A program made the position numbers and the translations under genes. A stretch of DNA of 64,000 nt, from positions 620,001-684,000 of the forward strand of contig JAJPGZ010000002.1 of NCBI GenBank assembly GCA_021325495.1. Reading direction: 5' to 3'. Below the pieces are notes generated by a model. That model was given only the letters and a program-made list of their open reading frames with translations, was not told the origin of the DNA and ran no database searches. Within the stretch, counting starts at the first letter, position 1; each line of letters opens with the position of its first letter. Positions 25,990-34,971 of this stretch are shown here, piece by piece. Source of the DNA: Spartobacteria bacterium (GTDB taxonomy: Bacteria; Verrucomicrobiota; Verrucomicrobiia; Chthoniobacterales; UBA10450).

Positions 25990-28152
25990 CTAACTTTTCG
26001 GCGATTGCGCTTCCGTCTTCGAATCGTCCGCGCCCGGCGCTTTATCGAGCCCGCGCCGTTTCAATAACGGCTCGATGTACGGATCGCGTCCGACAAAATT
26101 CTTGAACAAGCCGAGCGCATCGGCCGATCCGCCGCGCGACAACAACATCTCGCGAAAACGATCGCCGTTCTCGCGTTTCAATCCGCCGTGTTCCTTGATC
26201 CACTCGACCGTGTCAGCGTCGAGCACTTCGCTCCAGAGATACGAATAGTATCCGGCCGAGTAACCGCTCGAGAACACGTGCGAAAAATAAAAGCTGCGGT
26301 AGCGCGGCGGCACCGGCGCAAAATCGACATGCAGTTTGCGCAACGCTTCCGCTTCGAATGCCACCGCGTCCTGCGGGATTTCGTTAGGCTGCAATTGATG
26401 CCATGCCTGATCGAGTAACGACGCCGACAAGTATTCCGTCGTTTTGTATCCCTGATTAAATTTGTCCGCCTTGTCGATCTTATCGACCAGCGCCTGCGGC
26501 ATTGGCTCGCCCGACTGGTAATGCTTCGCGTAATTCTTCAGCACTTCCGGCCAGTTCGCCCACATCTCGTTTACCTGCGACGGATACTCGACGAAATCGC
26601 GCGGCACGCTCGTCCCGCTGAACCGCGGATATTTTACGTTCGAAAACATTCCATGCAGCGCGTGACCGAATTCATGAAACGCCGTCCGCACTTCGTCGTG
26701 CGTGAGCAACGTCGGCTCGCCCGGCGGCGGTTTCGGAATGTTGAGATGGTTCGCCACCACCGGTTTGGTCGCGAACAAACCACTCTGCTGCACATACGCG
26801 TTCATCCACGCGCCGCCGCGTTTTGACGCGCGCGCATAATAATCGCCGATGAAAATCGCGAGCGGCTTCCCGTCGCGATCGAACACTTCCCACACCCGCA
26901 CGTCCGGTTCGTAAACCGGAAGATCTTTTCGTTCCTTGAACGTGAGTCCGTATTCTTTGTTCGCGGCGAAGAAGACGCCGTCGTTGATGACGTGATTCAA
27001 TTCGTAATACGGGCGCACCTCCGACTCATCGAAATCATATTTCGCCTTGCGCACTTTCTCCGAATAAAAATCCCAGTCCCAGGCCGCGATTTGGAATCCG
27101 CCTTTCTCTTGATCGACAATCGTCTGTTGCTCGTCGGCTTCATGCTTCGCGTTCGCGACCGCCGGCGGTGCGAGATCGCCCAGCAGCTTGTTTACCGTCG
27201 GAACATTCTTGGCGGTCTGGTCTTCGAGCTGATACGCCGCCCAATTGTCGTAGCCTAACAACTTCGCTTTCTCCGCGCGCAGCTGCGCAATTCGCAAAAT
27301 AATTTTGCGGGTGTCGAACTCGCCTCCTTTCGAATTGCGCGCGAGCGACGCCTGCATGATTCGCTCGCGTAGATGTCGATCTTGCAACGAACCTAACAAA
27401 GGCTGCCCGGTCGTGTTCTGAAGCTGAATGACAAATTTTCCGTCCTTCTTCTCCGCTTTCGCCGCGTTGATCACGCCTTTCACCTGGTCGTCCGTCAGGC
27501 CAGCGAGCTCTTCTTTTTTCTCCACCACCACCGACGACGCATTGCGTTCCTTCAAAACATTCTGCTCGAAGTCCGCCTGCAACGTCGCCAGCTCGGCGTT
27601 CATCTTCTTCATTTTCTCCTTGTCCGGAGCGGACAACTTCGCGCCCGCGCGCACGAAATCCTTGTAGTAACGCTCGAGCAAATAGGCCGATTCCGGATCG
27701 AGCCCGAGTTTGTCGCGGTTCTCGTAAAGCTCGCGCACGCGGGCGAACAATTTCGGATTCAAAAAAATCGCATCGCGATGCGCCGCCAGTTTCGGCGCGG
27801 TTTCCTTCTCGATCTTTTGCCGCGCCGGATTCGTATCGCACGCGTTCAAATTCGAAAACGTCCGCTGGGCGCGATCGAGCAATCGCCCGGTGCGTTCGAG
27901 TGCGACGACCGTGTTCTCGAACGTCGGCTTCTCCGAACTGTTCGCGATCGGCTCGATCTCTTTCAACTGCTCACGCATTCCCGCTTCGATCGCCGGGACG
28001 AAATTCTCGTCCTTAATTTTGTCGAACGCCGGATACTGATATGGCAGCGCGCTCTCTTGCATGAGCGGATTATTGGAATCGGCTGCGCGCACGCCCGTGA
28101 TTGGCGCAGCGCCGCACAATGCGCAAGCGAGGAGAAGAAATCGTTGTGGCAT
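25990..28152 (-). CDS. M3-family peptidyl-dipeptidase/oligopeptidase (Dcp-like), secreted
   Basis: A 720-residue protein with a signal peptide (residues 1-23). The zinc site HEFGHALHG is near residue 494, with the third ligand expected in the following YPSQVNEMWANW segment. Further M3 features are GGAWMNAYVQQ and HVFSSGYSAGYYSYLWSEVLDADT. Dcp removes C-terminal dipeptides; signal-bearing versions act in the periplasm, here possibly feeding the POT peptide importer at 19-21 kb. The length is usual for Dcp. Confidence 0.93.
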   Translation of the reverse strand: MPQRFLLLACALCGAAPITGVRAADSNNPLMQESALPYQYPAFDKIKDENFVPAIEAGMREQLKEIEPIANSSEKPTFENTVVALERTGRLLDRAQRTFSNLNACDTNPARQKIEKETAPKLAAHRDAIFLNPKLFARVRELYENRDKLGLDPESAYLLERYYKDFVRAGAKLSAPDKEKMKKMNAELATLQADFEQNVLKERNASSVVVEKKEELAGLTDDQVKGVINAAKAEKKDGKFVIQLQNTTGQPLLGSLQDRHLRERIMQASLARNSKGGEFDTRKIILRIAQLRAEKAKLLGYDNWAAYQLEDQTAKNVPTVNKLLGDLAPPAVANAKHEADEQQTIVDQEKGGFQIAAWDWDFYSEKVRKAKYDFDESEVRPYYELNHVINDGVFFAANKEYGLTFKERKDLPVYEPDVRVWEVFDRDGKPLAIFIGDYYARASKRGGAWMNAYVQQSGLFATKPVVANHLNIPKPPPGEPTLLTHDEVRTAFHEFGHALHGMFSNVKYPRFSGTSVPRDFVEYPSQVNEMWANWPEVLKNYAKHYQSGEPMPQALVDKIDKADKFNQGYKTTEYLSASLLDQAWHQLQPNEIPQDAVAFEAEALRKLHVDFAPVPPRYRSFYFSHVFSSGYSAGYYSYLWSEVLDADTVEWIKEHGGLKRENGDRFREMLLSRGGSADALGLFKNFVGRDPYIEPLLKRRGLDKAPGADDSKTEAQSPKS

Positions 28153-28194
28153 AAGAGCTAACTTTTCGGCAAGGCCGCGCCCGAACGCAAACGC

Positions 28195-28779
28195 CTATCG
28201 TCGCGCTTGCGCCAACTCGTCCGCGCGCTTCTGCTCGGCCCGCGCTTCGGTTATGTGACCAAGTTCGCCTAACGACAATGCGGCCTCGCGGTGCGCCGGC
28301 GCATGTTCGTCATCCAGCGCCAGCGCCGCTCCCGCATCGGAGAGCGCGAGTCCAAACTGTCGCAGACTGCGCAATGTCTTTGACCGCGCGACCAATGGCG
28401 CCGGATCGTCCGGACTAATTTTCGCGCGGCGATCGAGTTCGCCCAGCTCGCGCAATGCTTCGAGAGGTACATGTCGATCTTTCGCGCGCACCAGGTCTGC
28501 GCTCACCTGCAATGCCGACGCCTCTTTCGCACGGCCGAGATCGAGCAACGCTTCGCCGCATTGAATGCGCGCCCGCACCGACGCTGGATCGATTTTCATC
28601 GCGCGTTGGCAATCGAGTAAGGCGCGCTCCGGTTGTTTTCGGACCGTAAACAAACGCGCCCGCTCGAGCAAAAGATCGACATCGTTAGGCGCGCGCGCAA
28701 TTTTTGCATCCAGCGCTGAGATTTGGGCGCGATCGCTCGCGCAGCCGGCGAGGAGCGCCGCCAACAAAATCGAAACCAA
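28195..28779 (-). CDS. TPR-containing lipoprotein
   Basis: A 194-residue protein with a short lipoprotein signal; lipobox LLAGC puts the lipidated Cys near residue 13. The rest consists of TPR-like helix pairs (NDVDLLLERARLFTVRKQPERALLDC is about 34-residue periodic with later segments). The only available start is TTG 28779, directly before the hydrophobic stretch. It would sit in the periplasm and mediate protein contacts. M1 at 28472 and an M1/M2 pair at 28672/28682 lie inside. Confidence 0.7.
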   Translation of the reverse strand: MVSILLAALLAGCASDRAQISALDAKIARAPNDVDLLLERARLFTVRKQPERALLDCQRAMKIDPASVRARIQCGEALLDLGRAKEASALQVSADLVRAKDRHVPLEALRELGELDRRAKISPDDPAPLVARSKTLRSLRQFGLALSDAGAALALDDEHAPAHREAALSLGELGHITEARAEQKRADELAQARR

Positions 28780-28857
28780 AAAGCGCGTCCGAATGCGGGA
28801 TGATGCGCCGAACCATTTGCGCGCGCAACGTTGCTGCGGTTGGTTCCAATTTCACCG

Positions 28858-30858
28858 ATGTCACGCGAATACACACTTCACGCCGCAAGATCGACATCGT
28901 CCATTCACATCAATTACGAAGCGGAGCTGAACGAACAGCAGCTCGCCGCCGTGACCGCGCCGCCCGGACCGCAGCTCATCATCGCCGGCGCCGGCTCCGG
29001 CAAAACGCGCACGCTCACCTATCGCGTCGCCTATTTATTGGAAAACGGAATCGATCCGCGAAATATTTTGCTGCTCACGTTCACGAACAAAGCCGCGCGG
29101 CAAATGCTCGACCGCGTCGCGAATTTACTGCCGATGGACGCGAGCGGGATTTGGGGCGGAACATTTCACTCCATCGGCAATCGCATGCTGCGTCGTCACG
29201 GCAGCGCCATCGGTTTCAACAGTGCCTTCACCATCATGGATCGTGAAGATCAAAAAGATTTGATCAACACCGTGGTCGCGAACGCGGGGATCGACCCGAA
29301 GGAAATTCGTTTTCCGAAGGGCGATGTGCTGGCGGAGTTGTTCAGTTTCGTTGTGAACACGGAGACGCCGCTGGAGGAATTGCTCGCGGAAAAGTTCCCG
29401 TATTTCCTGCCGCTGCTCGAAAAAATTCGCGACGTGCACGCACGTTACGAGAAAAAGAAGAAGGCGACCAACTCGTTAGACTTCGACGATCTCCTGCAAA
29501 AGACATTGTCGATGTTGCAGGAACACGAAAACATCGCCGCGTTTTATCGGCGGCAATTTCAGTTCGTACTTGTCGATGAATATCAGGACACGAACAAAAT
29601 CCAGGCGGACTTGATCGACACGCTCGCGCGCGATCATCGCAACGTCATGGTGGTGGGCGACGACGCGCAGTCGATCTACTCATGGCGCGGCGCCAATTTC
29701 AAAAACATTCTTGAATTTCCGAAGCGTTATCCGGAAGCGCGCGTGTTCAAGATCGAGATGAACTATCGCAGCGTGCCGGAGATTCTGGAGGTGGCGAACG
29801 CGGCCATCACCGAAAACGTCGAACAGTTTCGCAAGAACCTCGCGCCGACACGCGAGTCGTTAGGGATGAAGCCGGCGGTGATCGCGCTCAATGACGGCGG
29901 GGAACAAGCGCAATTCGTCGCGCAGCGCATTCTCGAATTGCGAGATGAAGATGTCGATCTTAGCGACATCGCGGTGCTTTACCGCGCGCATTATCACGCG
30001 ATCGAGTTGCAACTCGAGCTCTCGCGCCGCGGTATTCCGTACCAAATCACGAGCGGCATTCGCTTCTTCGAACAGGCACACATCAAAGACGTCGTTTCGT
30101 TTTTGCGACTGGTCGCGAATCCGCACGATGAAGTCGCGTTCAAACGCATGGTGAAACTCCTGCCCGGCATCGGCAATCGCACCGCCGACAATCTTTGGAA
30201 TGAGTGGGACAAATCGTTAGGCGAATCGGGCGAACTGAAAAATTGGGGCGAGCGATTCCGCAAAATGAACGCGCCCGCGCGTTCCAAGAAATCGTGGGAT
30301 CAGCTCGCGCACACCATGGATGAGATTGCGCCGAATGGTGAACCGAATCCGCCGTCGGAAATGATCACGTCTGTGGTCGAAGCGATATACGATGATTACG
30401 CGAAGGTGAACTTCACTAACTACGAGTTGCGAAAGGAAGATTTAAACCAGCTGGCCGCGTTTGCGCGCCAGTTCAAAAACCTGAACGAATTTCTCTCGCA
30501 GCTCGCATTGATTTCCAATGTCGATGCTGAAGCGGCGCCGAACCAAACCGGCGACAAAGAAGCGGTCAATCTTTCGTCCGTGCATCAGGCCAAAGGTTTG
30601 GAATTTCATACTGTCTTCATCATTTGGTTGACCGACGGGATGTTTCCAAGTTCGCGTTCGCTCGACACGCGCGAAGCGCTCGAGGAAGAACGACGTTTGT
30701 TTTACGTCGCGATCACGCGCGCGCGCGACGAGCTTTACCTGAGCTATCCTCACATGCGCCTGAACGCCGGCTACGGCGACATTTTCCAGCGGCCGTCGCG
30801 ATTCCTGAAAGAAATCCCGAACAGACTCGTCGAAGACTGGAACGTGAGACGAGGTTGA
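28858..30858 (+). CDS. UvrD/Rep/PcrA-type ATP-dependent DNA helicase
   Basis: A 666-residue SF1A helicase from ATG 28858. The Q motif LNEQQLAAV and Walker A AGAGSGKTRT sit near the N-terminus. Motif Ia LTFTNKAA, motif II LVDEYQDTN, motif III GDDAQSIYSWRGA, motif IV MNYRS, motif V SSVHQAKGLEFHTVFI and motif VI YVAITRARDEL all follow. It unwinds DNA 3' to 5' in repair and replication restart. It is slightly shorter than E. coli UvrD because the C-terminal tail is missing, nearer Rep. M1 copies fall at 28887 and 29952. Confidence 0.94.
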   Translation: MSREYTLHAARSTSSIHINYEAELNEQQLAAVTAPPGPQLIIAGAGSGKTRTLTYRVAYLLENGIDPRNILLLTFTNKAARQMLDRVANLLPMDASGIWGGTFHSIGNRMLRRHGSAIGFNSAFTIMDREDQKDLINTVVANAGIDPKEIRFPKGDVLAELFSFVVNTETPLEELLAEKFPYFLPLLEKIRDVHARYEKKKKATNSLDFDDLLQKTLSMLQEHENIAAFYRRQFQFVLVDEYQDTNKIQADLIDTLARDHRNVMVVGDDAQSIYSWRGANFKNILEFPKRYPEARVFKIEMNYRSVPEILEVANAAITENVEQFRKNLAPTRESLGMKPAVIALNDGGEQAQFVAQRILELRDEDVDLSDIAVLYRAHYHAIELQLELSRRGIPYQITSGIRFFEQAHIKDVVSFLRLVANPHDEVAFKRMVKLLPGIGNRTADNLWNEWDKSLGESGELKNWGERFRKMNAPARSKKSWDQLAHTMDEIAPNGEPNPPSEMITSVVEAIYDDYAKVNFTNYELRKEDLNQLAAFARQFKNLNEFLSQLALISNVDAEAAPNQTGDKEAVNLSSVHQAKGLEFHTVFIIWLTDGMFPSSRSLDTREALEEERRLFYVAITRARDELYLSYPHMRLNAGYGDIFQRPSRFLKEIPNRLVEDWNVRRG

Positions 30859-30863
30859 TTTCG

Positions 30864-30892
30864 CCACGGATTAACACGGATGAAACACGGAT
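30864..30892 (+). repeat. CACGGAT repeat, copy 1 (upstream of the GxxExxY gene)
   Basis: Begins CCACGGATTAACACGGATG and ends AAACACGGAT, three spaced CACGGAT units. It starts five bases after the helicase stop codon and ends eight bases before the next ATG. It is in inverted orientation to copy 2 at 31296. Confidence 0.9.
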
Positions 30893-30899
30893 AAGCAGA

Positions 30900-31295
30900 A
30901 TGCTGGAGATTCCCGAGGAACATCCAGACAAGTTGCTTCATCGCGATACGACTGAAGCGATCATCGGTGCCGCTTTCGAAGTGCACGGTCAGCTCGGCTA
31001 TGGTTTTCTTGAGCGTGTTTATCAGCGCGCATTGCAAGTGGAACTCCTGCGTCGCGGCTTGACCGCGGAATTGGAAAAACGAATTCAGGTCCGATACAAA
31101 GATGTGGTGGTCGGAGATTACGATGCCGACCTGATCGTCGATGCTTGCGTCGCTGTTGAGATCAAAGTTTCGCCGCAGTATGACAAGCGCGACGAAGCCC
31201 AACTACTGAACGAGCTGAAGGCCACCGGATTAAAAGTCGGGCTACTCAGCAATTTTGGCCGCGCGAAAGTTGAGTACAAACGTCTCGTCTTCTGA
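30900..31295 (+). CDS. GxxExxY family protein
   Basis: A 131-residue protein with the signature GFLERVY (G-x2-E-x2-Y) after VIGAAFEVHGQLGYG. The following VGDYDADLIVDACVAVEIKV resembles the D-...-ExK core of PD-(D/E)xK nucleases, to which the family has been linked; its function is not established. It starts at ATG 30900; upstream frames run through the CACGGAT repeat. The gene is bracketed by inverted CACGGAT repeats, which makes it look like a small mobile or repeat-associated cassette placed between two housekeeping genes. Confidence 0.85.
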   Translation: MLEIPEEHPDKLLHRDTTEAIIGAAFEVHGQLGYGFLERVYQRALQVELLRRGLTAELEKRIQVRYKDVVVGDYDADLIVDACVAVEIKVSPQYDKRDEAQLLNELKATGLKVGLLSNFGRAKVEYKRLVF

Positions 31296-31317
31296 ATCCG
31301 TGTTCATCCGTGGCTAA
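31296..31317 (-). repeat. CACGGAT repeat, copy 2 (inverted, downstream of the GxxExxY gene)
   Basis: ATCCGTGTTCATCCGTGGC is the reverse complement of the copy 1 theme. It runs from the base after the GxxExxY stop codon to the base before the malQ ATG, so it fills the entire gap and must include malQ's ribosome-binding region. Confidence 0.9.
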
Positions 31318-32952
31318 ATGAATTTGACGCCGGACAAAAAGATCGCGGGTGTGCTTGCGCCGTTGTTTGCCTTGCGGCGTGAAGATGATTTAGGAATCGG
31401 CGACCTCGAATCGCTGCGCCAGTTCATCGATTGGTCGAGCGACATTGGCTTTCGGGTTGTGCAGTTGTTGCCGATCAATGAAACCGGGGGAGACAACAGT
31501 CCTTACAACGCGATCAGCTCGGTCGCGATCGAGCCGACGACATTGCATCTCGCGCCCGGCTCGCCAGACGAACTGACGCGCGAAGATTTCGACGCCGAAG
31601 TTGCACATGTCGATCTTGCAAAACTTCGGCACGGCGCGGTGAAATATCGCGCGGTTAAGAAATTAAAAGGCGCCTTGCTCGAACGCGCGTTTCGAAATTT
31701 CGCCGCGCAAGATCGACAATCGAAGTTCGCAAAATTCTGCGAGGCGGAAAAGAGCTGGCTCGACGACTACACGCGATTTCGCGCGTTGATGGAAGAGAAC
31801 GGCACCGAAGCGTGGGACAAATGGAAAACGCGCGACATTGCGCAAGATCGACAATCGCATTTCGCCGAGCGCCGCAAATTTTTCGCCTACGTGCAATGGA
31901 TCGCGCACGAGCAATGGCGCGACGTCCGCCGTTACGCGAACGAGCGCGGCGTCGCCTTGATGGGCGACATTCCGTTCGGTGTTAGTCTGTATAGCGCGGA
32001 TGTTTTTAGCCGGCCTAACGACTTCCGTTTGGATTGGTGCGGCGGCGCGCCGCCCGAGCCTTATTTCAAAGACGACGAGTTCACGATCAAGTGGGGACAG
32101 AACTGGGGCATTCCGCTTTACAACTGGGAGGCGATGCGGGCGAACAATCTCGCCTGGTGGCGGCAGCGCGTGCGCGGCGTGCGCGAGATTTTCGACGTCT
32201 TCCGCATCGATCACGTCCTCGGCTTCTTTCGCATCTATGCTTTTCCGTGGCGGCCGTCGCGGAATAAGGAATTTCTTCCGCTCACCCGCGAGGAAATGCT
32301 GGAGAAAACGGGCGGCCGCGCGCCGCATTTTTCACCGCGCGACGATTCCACGCCGGAAAACTGCGCCGCCAATCAGCGCGAAGGCGAAGAATATTTGCGC
32401 GTCGTGCTCGACGAATCGGGCGAGACGCGCGTCGCGGGCGAAGATTTGGGAACCGTGCCGGAATATGTGCGTCCGAGTTTACGTTCGTTAGGCATTGCCG
32501 GATTCAAAATTCCGCAATGGGAAGAGCGACATGGTTATTTGCCGAGCGGGGGCGCGTACGATCGCCTTTCGGTCGCGACCTACGCGACGCACGATCACAA
32601 GCCGGTGCGGGAACTTTGGGAAGAAGCCTCGACTTCGGAACAGGCGCGTCACGATCTAAACCAGATGGCGCGCTTCGCCGGTTTTGAAGCGCAGGGCCAG
32701 CCGGTCGATTACGAAAAAGATTTTTATCCGGCGATCATGCGCGCGTTGTTCGAATCGAATTCGTGGATCGCCATCGTCATGCTGACCGATCTGCTCGCGC
32801 GCAAATATCGCTTCAACGTTCCCGGCACCGCCGGCGCGGGAAATTGGACGCGACGAATGCAGCGGACGATTTCGCAATTGCGCGCGAGCAAAACCGAGCA
32901 ACGTCGGATGGGCATCATTCGCGATCTGCTCGCGAAAAGCGGAAGAGTTTAG
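31318..32952 (+). CDS. malQ: 4-alpha-glucanotransferase (GH77)
   Basis: A 544-residue protein of plant DPE1/bacterial amylomaltase length. Catalytic residues are in FRIDHVLGFFR (nucleophile Asp), AGEDLGTVP (acid/base Glu) and YATHDHKPV (stabilising Asp). The N-terminal GVLAPLFALRREDDLGIGD and LLPINETGGDNSPYN are family hallmarks. It rearranges alpha-1,4-glucans in glycogen or maltodextrin metabolism. M1 copies at 31608, 31709 and 31844 encode HVDL, QDRQS and QDRQS in an insertion-prone region between conserved blocks. The TAG stop lies within the next CACGGAT repeat. Confidence 0.95.
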   Translation: MNLTPDKKIAGVLAPLFALRREDDLGIGDLESLRQFIDWSSDIGFRVVQLLPINETGGDNSPYNAISSVAIEPTTLHLAPGSPDELTREDFDAEVAHVDLAKLRHGAVKYRAVKKLKGALLERAFRNFAAQDRQSKFAKFCEAEKSWLDDYTRFRALMEENGTEAWDKWKTRDIAQDRQSHFAERRKFFAYVQWIAHEQWRDVRRYANERGVALMGDIPFGVSLYSADVFSRPNDFRLDWCGGAPPEPYFKDDEFTIKWGQNWGIPLYNWEAMRANNLAWWRQRVRGVREIFDVFRIDHVLGFFRIYAFPWRPSRNKEFLPLTREEMLEKTGGRAPHFSPRDDSTPENCAANQREGEEYLRVVLDESGETRVAGEDLGTVPEYVRPSLRSLGIAGFKIPQWEERHGYLPSGGAYDRLSVATYATHDHKPVRELWEEASTSEQARHDLNQMARFAGFEAQGQPVDYEKDFYPAIMRALFESNSWIAIVMLTDLLARKYRFNVPGTAGAGNWTRRMQRTISQLRASKTEQRRMGIIRDLLAKSGRV

Positions 32953-33027
32953 CCACGGATGAAACACGGATTAACACGGATGGCCGAAGAAAAAATCCGT
33001 GTTTCATCCGTGTCCATCCGTGGCTAA
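32949..33027. repeat. CACGGAT repeats, copies 3 and 4, forming a large hairpin
   Basis: The left arm 32949-32981 begins TTAGCCACGGATGAAACACG. The right arm 32995-33027 ends CATCCGTGGCTAA. The arms are near-perfect reverse complements of about 33 bases with a 13-base loop, so the RNA would form a long stem. It occupies the malQ-mdh gap and could terminate or attenuate transcription. Confidence 0.9.
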
Positions 33028-33034
33028 TTAAATC

Positions 33035-34018
33035 ATGAAGTCGCCAATCAAAGTCGCTGTCACCGGCGCCGCCGGGCAGATCGGGTACTCGTTAGTCTTT
33101 CGCATCGCTTCGGGCGAAATGTTCGGCAAAGACCAGCCGGTCGCGCTCCACCTTATCGAAATTCCGCAGGCGCTCGCCGCGCTCGACGGCGTCGTCATGG
33201 AGTTGCACGATTGCGCGTTCCCGCTTTTGCAATCGATCGTGCCCACGGCCGATCTCGACGAAGGATTTCGCGACATCAATTGGGCGTTGCTCGTCGGCAG
33301 CGTGCCGCGCAAGGCCGGCATGGAGCGAAAAGATTTGCTCGGGATCAACGGCAAGATTTTTATCGGGCAAGGCCAGGCGATCGAGAAGAACGCGGCCGCG
33401 GATGTGCGCGTGCTCGTAATCGGAAATCCGTGCAACACGAATTGTCTGATCGCGATGAACAACGCGAAAAAAATTCCGCGCGATCGCTGGTTCGCCATGA
33501 CGCGGCTGGACGAGAATCGCGCGCGGGCGCAGCTCGCGCACAAAGCCGGCGTTGAGATCACGCGCGTGACCAACATGACCATCTGGGGAAATCACTCCGC
33601 CACGCAGTATCCCGATTTCTATAACGCTAAGATCGACAATCGCTCCGCCGCGGAAGTGATCGGCGATGAAAATTGGTTGAAGAACGACTTTATCGCGACC
33701 GTGCAACAACGCGGCGCCGCGATTATCAAGGCGCGCGGACTTTCGTCGGCGGGCTCGGCGGCGAATGCAATTATCGACACCGTCCGCTCGCTCACGAACG
33801 ACACCGAGCCTAACAATTGGCATAGCGTGGCGGTTTGCTCCGACGGCAGTTACGGCGCGGACAAAGATTTAATTTCCTCATTCCCGGTGCGCGTGCGCGG
33901 CGGCAAATGGGAAATCGTCCAGAACGTTCCGATCAACGATTTCTCCCGCGACAAGATCGACAAGTCCATTGCCGAGTTGCGCGAAGAGAAATCGCTCGTG
34001 AGCGATCTCCTTGGGTAG
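33035..34018 (+). CDS. mdh: Malate dehydrogenase
   Basis: A 327-residue protein of the longer MDH group found in many bacteria. The NAD-binding [14 protein letters not shown] is at residues 7-20. [26 protein letters not shown] (substrate Arg and catalytic Asp region) and [13 protein letters not shown] (catalytic His) follow. It interconverts malate and oxaloacetate in the TCA cycle. M1 copies at 33629 (KIDN) and 33953 (KIDK) lie inside. The stop codon lies within a composite hairpin shared with the convergent purC. Confidence 0.96.
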   Translation: MKSPIKVAVTGAAGQIGYSLVFRIASGEMFGKDQPVALHLIEIPQALAALDGVVMELHDCAFPLLQSIVPTADLDEGFRDINWALLVGSVPRKAGMERKDLLGINGKIFIGQGQAIEKNAAADVRVLVIGNPCNTNCLIAMNNAKKIPRDRWFAMTRLDENRARAQLAHKAGVEITRVTNMTIWGNHSATQYPDFYNAKIDNRSAAEVIGDENWLKNDFIATVQQRGAAIIKARGLSSAGSAANAIIDTVRSLTNDTEPNNWHSVAVCSDGSYGADKDLISSFPVRVRGGKWEIVQNVPINDFSRDKIDKSIAELREEKSLVSDLLG

Positions 34019-34065
34019 GGACGTCGCGCTGCGACGTCCGGTCGGCGCAGCGCGCCGACCCTACC
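34014..34065. repeat. Composite REP-like hairpin element between mdh and purC
   Basis: Outer arms GGTAGGG (34014-34020) and CCCTACC (34059-34065) enclose GGACGTCGC/GCGACGTCC (34019-34027 with 34031-34039) and GGTCGGCG/CGCCGACC (34040-34047 with 34053-34060). It overlaps the stop codons of both convergent genes and is a good candidate bidirectional terminator. Same design as 50701-50790. Confidence 0.85.
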
Positions 34066-34957
34066 ATTTCAGCTTCTCGCCGGTAATTCGCTCGAACGCT
34101 TCGACGTATTTCGCCGAGGTCTTCTCGATAATTTCCTTCGGCAATCGCGGCGCGGGCGGAGTCTTGTCCCAATCGAGCGTCTCGAGATAGTCGCGCACGA
34201 ATTGTTTATCGAAACTCGGCGGACTTTGGCCGACGACGTATTGATCGGCGGGCCAGAAGCGCGACGAATCGGGCGTGAGCACTTCGTCGATGAGCAAAAG
34301 TTGATTGTCGATCTTGCCGAATTCGAATTTCGTATCGGCGATGATGATGCCGCGTTGCGCGGCGTATTCGCGGCCCGTGGAATAGATTTCCAAACTGAGT
34401 TTGCTGACGCGATCCGCCAATTCCTGCCCGAGAATTTCGGCGCAACGTTTCATGTCGATGTTTTCGTCGTGACCTTGTTCGGCTTTGGTCGAAGGCGTGA
34501 AAATCGGTTCCGGTAATTGCGACGCGAGCTGCAAACCGTCCGGCAGTTTGATTCCACAGACGCTTTTCGACATCTGATATTCCTTCCAACCAGAGCCGGC
34601 GAGATAACCGCGCACGACGCACTCGACCGCGAGCGGCTGCGTCTTCTTCACAATCATCGATCGGCCCGCGAGTTGGTCGCGAAACTTTTTTAATTCGTTC
34701 GGGAATTCGTCGAAATCGGCGGTGATGAAGTGATTGTCGATCTTGTCGCCAAATTTTTTGAACCAGAAGGCGGAGAGTTGATTCAGCACGGCGCCTTTAT
34801 GCGGGATCGGATCGTCGAGAACGACGTCGAAGGCGGAAAGGCGATCGCTCACGACGAAGAGCAGCGTTTCGCCGAGATCGAACACTTCTCGCACCTTTCC
34901 GCTGCGGAGTTTTTTTATTCCCGGAAGATCGACAACTGATTGCGGCGAGGTTTGCAT
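34061..34957 (-). CDS. purC: Phosphoribosylaminoimidazole-succinocarboxamide synthase
   Basis: A 298-residue SAICAR synthetase of the long (yeast ADE1-like) form. Visible motifs are LRSGKVREVFDLGETLLFVVSDRLSAFD split around residues 18-45, PLAVECVVRGYLAGSGWKEY and IIADTKFEFGK. It joins CAIR and aspartate in purine synthesis. Start ATG 34957 was preferred to TTG 34972, which would overlap the divergent start. M1 copies are at 34306, 34735 and 34925, the last encoding VVDLP at the N-terminus. Confidence 0.95.
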   Translation of the reverse strand: MQTSPQSVVDLPGIKKLRSGKVREVFDLGETLLFVVSDRLSAFDVVLDDPIPHKGAVLNQLSAFWFKKFGDKIDNHFITADFDEFPNELKKFRDQLAGRSMIVKKTQPLAVECVVRGYLAGSGWKEYQMSKSVCGIKLPDGLQLASQLPEPIFTPSTKAEQGHDENIDMKRCAEILGQELADRVSKLSLEIYSTGREYAAQRGIIIADTKFEFGKIDNQLLLIDEVLTPDSSRFWPADQYVVGQSPPSFDKQFVRDYLETLDWDKTPPAPRLPKEIIEKTSAKYVEAFERITGEKLKW

Positions 34958-34971
34958 GTAGATTCTTTGCA

